From UBA12088 sp041920275 (lineage in GTDB: Bacteria; Patescibacteriota; Minisyncoccia; Phycocordibacterales; UBA12088): 64,000 bases of DNA. Of this stretch, positions 60,773 through 64,000 are shown piece by piece. A model generated the notes under the pieces. The model was not told the origin of the DNA. It did no database searches and saw only the letters and a program-made list of their open reading frames with translations. The position numbers and the translations under genes were made by a program. Positions within the stretch are counted from its first letter, which is position 1, and every line of letters begins with the position of its first letter. The stretch spans positions 1 through 64,000 of the forward strand of contig JAYRSE010000001.1 in assembly GCA_041920275.1 (NCBI GenBank), given 5' to 3'.

Positions 60773-60861
60773 ATGTTCGGCAGTATAGCATGCGGTGGCG
60801 ACCGGTACGATAGGCACATGTGCCATGCTTTCGGCGCTTGCGTGAACATGGGTCGGGAACG

Positions 60862-60867
60862 TATAGT
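60862..60867 (+). promoter_or_regulatory. -10 box (TATAGT) of the 31-residue membrane peptide gene, leaderless
   Basis: The last T is seven nt before the A of the ATG at 60874. Divergent from the murA promoter. Confidence 0.5.
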
Positions 60868-60873
60868 ATCGAC

Positions 60874-60969
60874 ATGGGAGACAATACGAAAACGCGGGCC
60901 TATGTGGCATTCGCCCTCTCGATCATCTCGGCGGGTATCGCGATCTTCATCTTGAGCTACACGTTGTAA
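60874..60969 (+). CDS. 31-residue single-pass membrane microprotein
   Basis: Reads MGDNTKTRAYVAFALSIISA and then GIAIFILSYTL before TAA. It has a short polar N-terminus and one transmembrane helix (about residues 10-30). The start has the exact -10 spacing shared by the window's leaderless genes, which is the main support. Placed between murA and mreB, it could be an accessory of the cell-wall machinery, but nothing proves that. Confidence 0.5.
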   Translation: MGDNTKTRAYVAFALSIISAGIAIFILSYTL

Positions 60970-61065
60970 GTCGTTTGCCACCAAGCGTTGTTTTTTGGGT
61001 CGGACGTCACCCCACGAACCGGCGGAACTGGATTATTCTCCGTTTTCTGTATATGCTTTGAGTGC

Positions 61066-62079
61066 ATGAACTTCTTTGCACCGAAGCTTGGCATTGATCT
61101 GGGCACCACCACAACGCTCGTGTATGTGCCCGGCAAGGGTATCGTGTTCAATGAACCATCCGTGGTGGCCGTTTCGTTGCAGGATCGCCGAGTGCTTGCG
61201 GTCGGTACGGAAGCGAAAACCATGGTCGGGAAGACACCCGAGACGATCGTCGCATACCGCCCCATGAAGGATGGAGTGATCGCGAACTACCATGTGACGG
61301 AGATCATGCTCGCGTACTACTTCCGTAAGGCGCTTGGTCGATTTAATCCGTTCAAGCCCGAGGTCGTGCTTTCGGTTCCCGCCGGCGTCACTTCGACCGA
61401 GCGTCGTGCGGTCATCGAGGCGGCGGTCAAGGCGGGTGCACGCCATGCTTACGTCATCAAGGAGCCGGTCCTTGCCGCGATCGGTGCCGGTATTCCGATA
61501 CATGAACCTCGTGGACACATCGTGACCGACATCGGGGGAGGAACCATCGATGTCGCGGTCATTTCGCTCGGTGGCATCGTCGCGTCGACGTCGGTCAAGT
61601 GTGCCGGCAATCATCTCGATCGCGCGATCCAGGACTATGTCAAGAAAAAGTTCAATATGGCCATTGGTGAGAAGATGGCCGAGGAGATCAAGATCACGAT
61701 CGGGTCGGCACTTCCGCTCCAGGAAGATCTGGTCATGGACGTGAAAGGGCGCGACATCATCTCCGGTCTCCCGCGAACGGCCGAGATCGCGACCATTGAT
61801 GTGGTGCGGGCGACCGGCAAGGAGCTGCGTGAGATGATCGAAGCGATCAAAGTGGTGCTGCAGGATACACCACCCGAGATAGCGGCGGATATCATCGATC
61901 GAGGCATCATCATGACCGGTGGCACCTCGCAGTTGCGCAATCTCGACGAGTACATCTTTCGGCGTACGGGCGTACGGGCCACGCTCGCCGAACAGGCGCC
62001 CTTGTGTGTGGCGCGAGGAACGGGTATCGCGCTTTCGCACCTTTCGACCTACAAAAAGAGCCTCTCCACCAAACGGTGA
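61066..62079 (+). CDS. mreB: Rod-shape-determining actin homolog MreB
   Basis: 337 residues from ATG 61066 (MNFFAPKLGIDLGTTTTLVY). Actin-fold motifs: phosphate 1 GIDLGTTTT, phosphate 2 TDIGGGTIDVAVISLGG, and adenosine motif MTGGTSQLRNLDEYI. Polymerises at the membrane and guides peptidoglycan synthesis. Full length. MreC/MreD do not follow. The longer frame from 60988 is not MreB-like. Confidence 0.96.
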   Translation: MNFFAPKLGIDLGTTTTLVYVPGKGIVFNEPSVVAVSLQDRRVLAVGTEAKTMVGKTPETIVAYRPMKDGVIANYHVTEIMLAYYFRKALGRFNPFKPEVVLSVPAGVTSTERRAVIEAAVKAGARHAYVIKEPVLAAIGAGIPIHEPRGHIVTDIGGGTIDVAVISLGGIVASTSVKCAGNHLDRAIQDYVKKKFNMAIGEKMAEEIKITIGSALPLQEDLVMDVKGRDIISGLPRTAEIATIDVVRATGKELREMIEAIKVVLQDTPPEIAADIIDRGIIMTGGTSQLRNLDEYIFRRTGVRATLAEQAPLCVARGTGIALSHLSTYKKSLSTKR

Positions 62080-62123
62080 GATACTATCCACGGTCACGCA
62101 GCGAACATGTCGGCATTCTGGGG

Positions 62124-62129
62124 TATACT
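62124..62129 (+). promoter_or_regulatory. -10 box (TATACT) of the VirB4/TraG-like gene, leaderless
   Basis: The last T is seven nt before the A of the ATG at 62136. Confidence 0.6.
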
Positions 62130-62135
62130 GGTGTC

Positions 62136-64000
62136 ATGTCCGACCAGATCGTTTTTTCCCACGAACGTGGCGACACGCGGTTCCATTCGCCCGAGGAAGA
62201 GATCGCGTTCCTGCGTGCGCAAGTCGCCGAGAAGGAGCGCCAGCTTCTGGAAGCGGGACATCCCGCGGACAGAGAAGCACTGGCGCATGAAGAACTGATG
62301 CGCTACCGGGAACGTCCCGCACACGAAGTGCTGCACGAACAACATCGAATCGCAACCCATGAGGTGGAAGCGATCGCGCTCGGACTTCCGCCCGACAACG
62401 TCGACGATGGCGTCATGTGGGAGCTTGTCGGCGTGGTTCGTGAGAGTGGTGTGCGCAATGCGCTCGCGGTCACCGAGCGCCTTGCCAATCCCCATGTCGA
62501 AGACGATTTCCATAAGGTGCTCGTACAGTACATCGCGAACGGATACCCGATCGAAAAGTTACCGACGAACGGTCCGCTCTGGCAAGCGCTCCATATGGCG
62601 CTGTACGAGGTTACTTTGCCCGATCCGGCAAAGGACGAACGTGAGCGTCCCTTGAAGGAGATCGTGTCGGCTATGGAACAGTTCTACTACGGTATGCTGT
62701 CGGTCGCGGCGGATCGGTACGGTAAGGAAGACCGTTACTTTTCGCTCGAGGTGGCAGTGTCGGGTGACCGTGAGGATATCGTGTTCTATCTGGCGATCCC
62801 TCGTGACAAGGAGGACCTCTTCGAGAAGCAATTGCTCGCCGTCTTCCCGAAAGCGCGTGCGAGACATGTGCCTCAGGATTACAATGTCTTTTTGCATGAC
62901 GGGGCCGTTGCGGTCGCGTCGGCTCGTTATGCGGCCGAATCGATCCTGCCGCTCAAAGACTATGAATCGTTCGATCATGATCCGCTCTCCGCATTCATCA
63001 ATGCGCTTACGAAGATCGCACCGGTGGGAGAAGGTGCGGCCATACAGTACATCGTGAACCCCGTGGGAGACAAATATGACAAGCGGTATCGCAAGATACT
63101 TGAAAAATTGGAACGGGGTGTGAAGCTCAAGGATGCCATACGGGACACGCCGGAGGGTGTTGGAGGTGAAGTGCTGAAGACCTTGAGAGAGATCATCCGA
63201 ACGGAAAAACAGGAAAAAGACAAAAAAGAAAAGGAACGAGAACCGGTCGATCAGCTACTGGTCGAGTCGGTCAAAAAGAAGATCGCGACCCCGGTGATGG
63301 CGATCAATGTTCGTATCGTCGCAAGCGCGGCGAACGAGATGCGTGCGGAGAGTATTCTTGGGGATCTGATCGCAAGTTTCAATCAGTTCCAGAACACCAC
63401 GGGAAATCGACTGGTGTTCGATCGGAAGTCGGGCGCGAAGGCGCTCATGCAAGAATCGAAGCGATTCATATTTCGTGAATTTGATTCCCGTGAGGCGATT
63501 CCCATGTCACTCCGAGAACTCACCACGCTCATGCACTTTCCCACCCATGCGGTCTCACACACTCCGCAACTTAAACGGGTGCAGGCCGCGCTCGCGCCCG
63601 CTCCGCTCGACATGCCGACGGATGGCACCAAGATCGGGGTGAACACGTACCGCGGGAAGAGTACCGACATTTTTCTCACCGACGAAGATCGCCTGCGACA
63701 TCTCTACATCATCGGACAGACCGGTACCGGAAAGTCCGGTTTCATTCGAACGCTCATTCGACAAGACATCGAACGTGGCGCCGGACTGTGCTTTATCGAT
63801 CCGCACGGTACCGATGTGCAGGAGATACTTGAGGTGATCCCCGAGCACAGGATGCAGGACGTCATTTACTTCGATCCATCGGACACACAGCATGTGCTCG
63901 GCCTCAATATGCTCGAGTACGACCCGAAGAAACCGGAACAAAAGACATTCGTCATCAATGAGTTGTTCTCGATCTTCAAGAAACTGTACAGCAACTCTCC
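62136..64000 (+). CDS. VirB4/TraG-like conjugation-type ATPase (partial, runs off the window)
   Basis: At least 621 residues, open to the last base. A long N-terminal region (about 1-500) with heptad-rich segments starts MSDQIVFSHERGDTRFHSPE. The AAA/FtsK-HerA type motor begins with GQTGTGKSGFIRTLIRQDIE (Walker A near residue 530) and FIDPHGTDVQEIL (Walker B region). This matches the DUF87/TraG-VirD4-like ATPases encoded chromosomally in many CPR genomes, where they are thought to drive a type IV-like secretion or DNA-transfer apparatus. The remainder lies beyond 64000. Confidence 0.82.
   Translation, partial: MSDQIVFSHERGDTRFHSPEEEIAFLRAQVAEKERQLLEAGHPADREALAHEELMRYRERPAHEVLHEQHRIATHEVEAIALGLPPDNVDDGVMWELVGVVRESGVRNALAVTERLANPHVEDDFHKVLVQYIANGYPIEKLPTNGPLWQALHMALYEVTLPDPAKDERERPLKEIVSAMEQFYYGMLSVAADRYGKEDRYFSLEVAVSGDREDIVFYLAIPRDKEDLFEKQLLAVFPKARARHVPQDYNVFLHDGAVAVASARYAAESILPLKDYESFDHDPLSAFINALTKIAPVGEGAAIQYIVNPVGDKYDKRYRKILEKLERGVKLKDAIRDTPEGVGGEVLKTLREIIRTEKQEKDKKEKEREPVDQLLVESVKKKIATPVMAINVRIVASAANEMRAESILGDLIASFNQFQNTTGNRLVFDRKSGAKALMQESKRFIFREFDSREAIPMSLRELTTLMHFPTHAVSHTPQLKRVQAALAPAPLDMPTDGTKIGVNTYRGKSTDIFLTDEDRLRHLYIIGQTGTGKSGFIRTLIRQDIERGAGLCFIDPHGTDVQEILEVIPEHRMQDVIYFDPSDTQHVLGLNMLEYDPKKPEQKTFVINELFSIFKKLYSNS

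Noticed and set aside
1..64000. CRISPR array or rRNA genes
   Set aside because: No regularly spaced direct repeats and no rRNA-like conserved segments seen when reading the window.

Overview
The window looks like chromosome of a Patescibacteria/CPR bacterium, probably of the Parcubacteria type. It is moderately GC-rich, gene-dense, and read with the standard code (TGA acts as stop). Core genes are short and often lack a ribosome-binding site. Many starts have a TATACT-like -10 box placed so that transcription would begin at or next to the start codon, that is, leaderless mRNAs. No rRNA operon is present, so a finer placement is not possible from sequence alone.

Layout. 1-1664: insertion-sequence debris (two IS30-type helix-turn-helix fragments in inverted orientation and one IS3-type orfA fragment) around a HAD phosphatase gene. 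1710-8458: small membrane, zinc-finger, CapA, HIT and lipoprotein genes. 8503-14606: an accessory island bounded by copies of the 3' end of the adjacent tRNA-Ala(TGC) gene (14809-14881). It carries a frameshifted gene, an alpha/beta hydrolase and a type III restriction-modification pair. 14990-23117: hydrolase, MliC/META protein, YibE/F, MscL, a cytochrome-b5-like plus flavocytochrome pair, RlmN, and an ECF-type sigma factor overlapping a membrane protein gene. 23385-29042: a DUF2892 protein, a CsoR/CstR-type repressor with a perfect operator, and a divergent HlyD-RND efflux operon. 29147-37791: a complete V/A-type ATPase operon in the order of the Enterococcus hirae Na+ V-ATPase operon, followed by a Ca2+/Na+ exchanger-family gene. 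38865-46717: hypotheticals, a phosphoesterase, YqeY, a P-type ATPase and RmuC. 46765-62079: housekeeping genes (L21, GlmS, HtrA, RecR, DnaB, DNA polymerase III delta', Frr, RseP, Fmt, Def, PriA, MurA, MreB). 62136-64000: start of a VirB4/TraG-like ATPase that runs off the window.

How the genes fit together. The V-ATPase ring protein carries the Na+-ligand pattern of NtpK, and the exchanger-family and P-type ATPase genes nearby suggest an ion economy partly based on Na+. The efflux pump is probably controlled by the divergent repressor, whose residues resemble persulfide-sensing CstR more than copper-sensing CsoR.

Most unusual signal. A family of dispersed imperfect palindromes of about 130-150 nt lies at roughly 6834-6966, 23125-23273, 23604-23747 and 52630-52770, with a possible fifth copy cut by the window start. 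The apical core is conserved (CCGCTCC, GGG-N6-CCC, GGTCTTAGTC), but the supporting stems have different sequences that keep their pairing. I cannot assign it to a known RNA or element.
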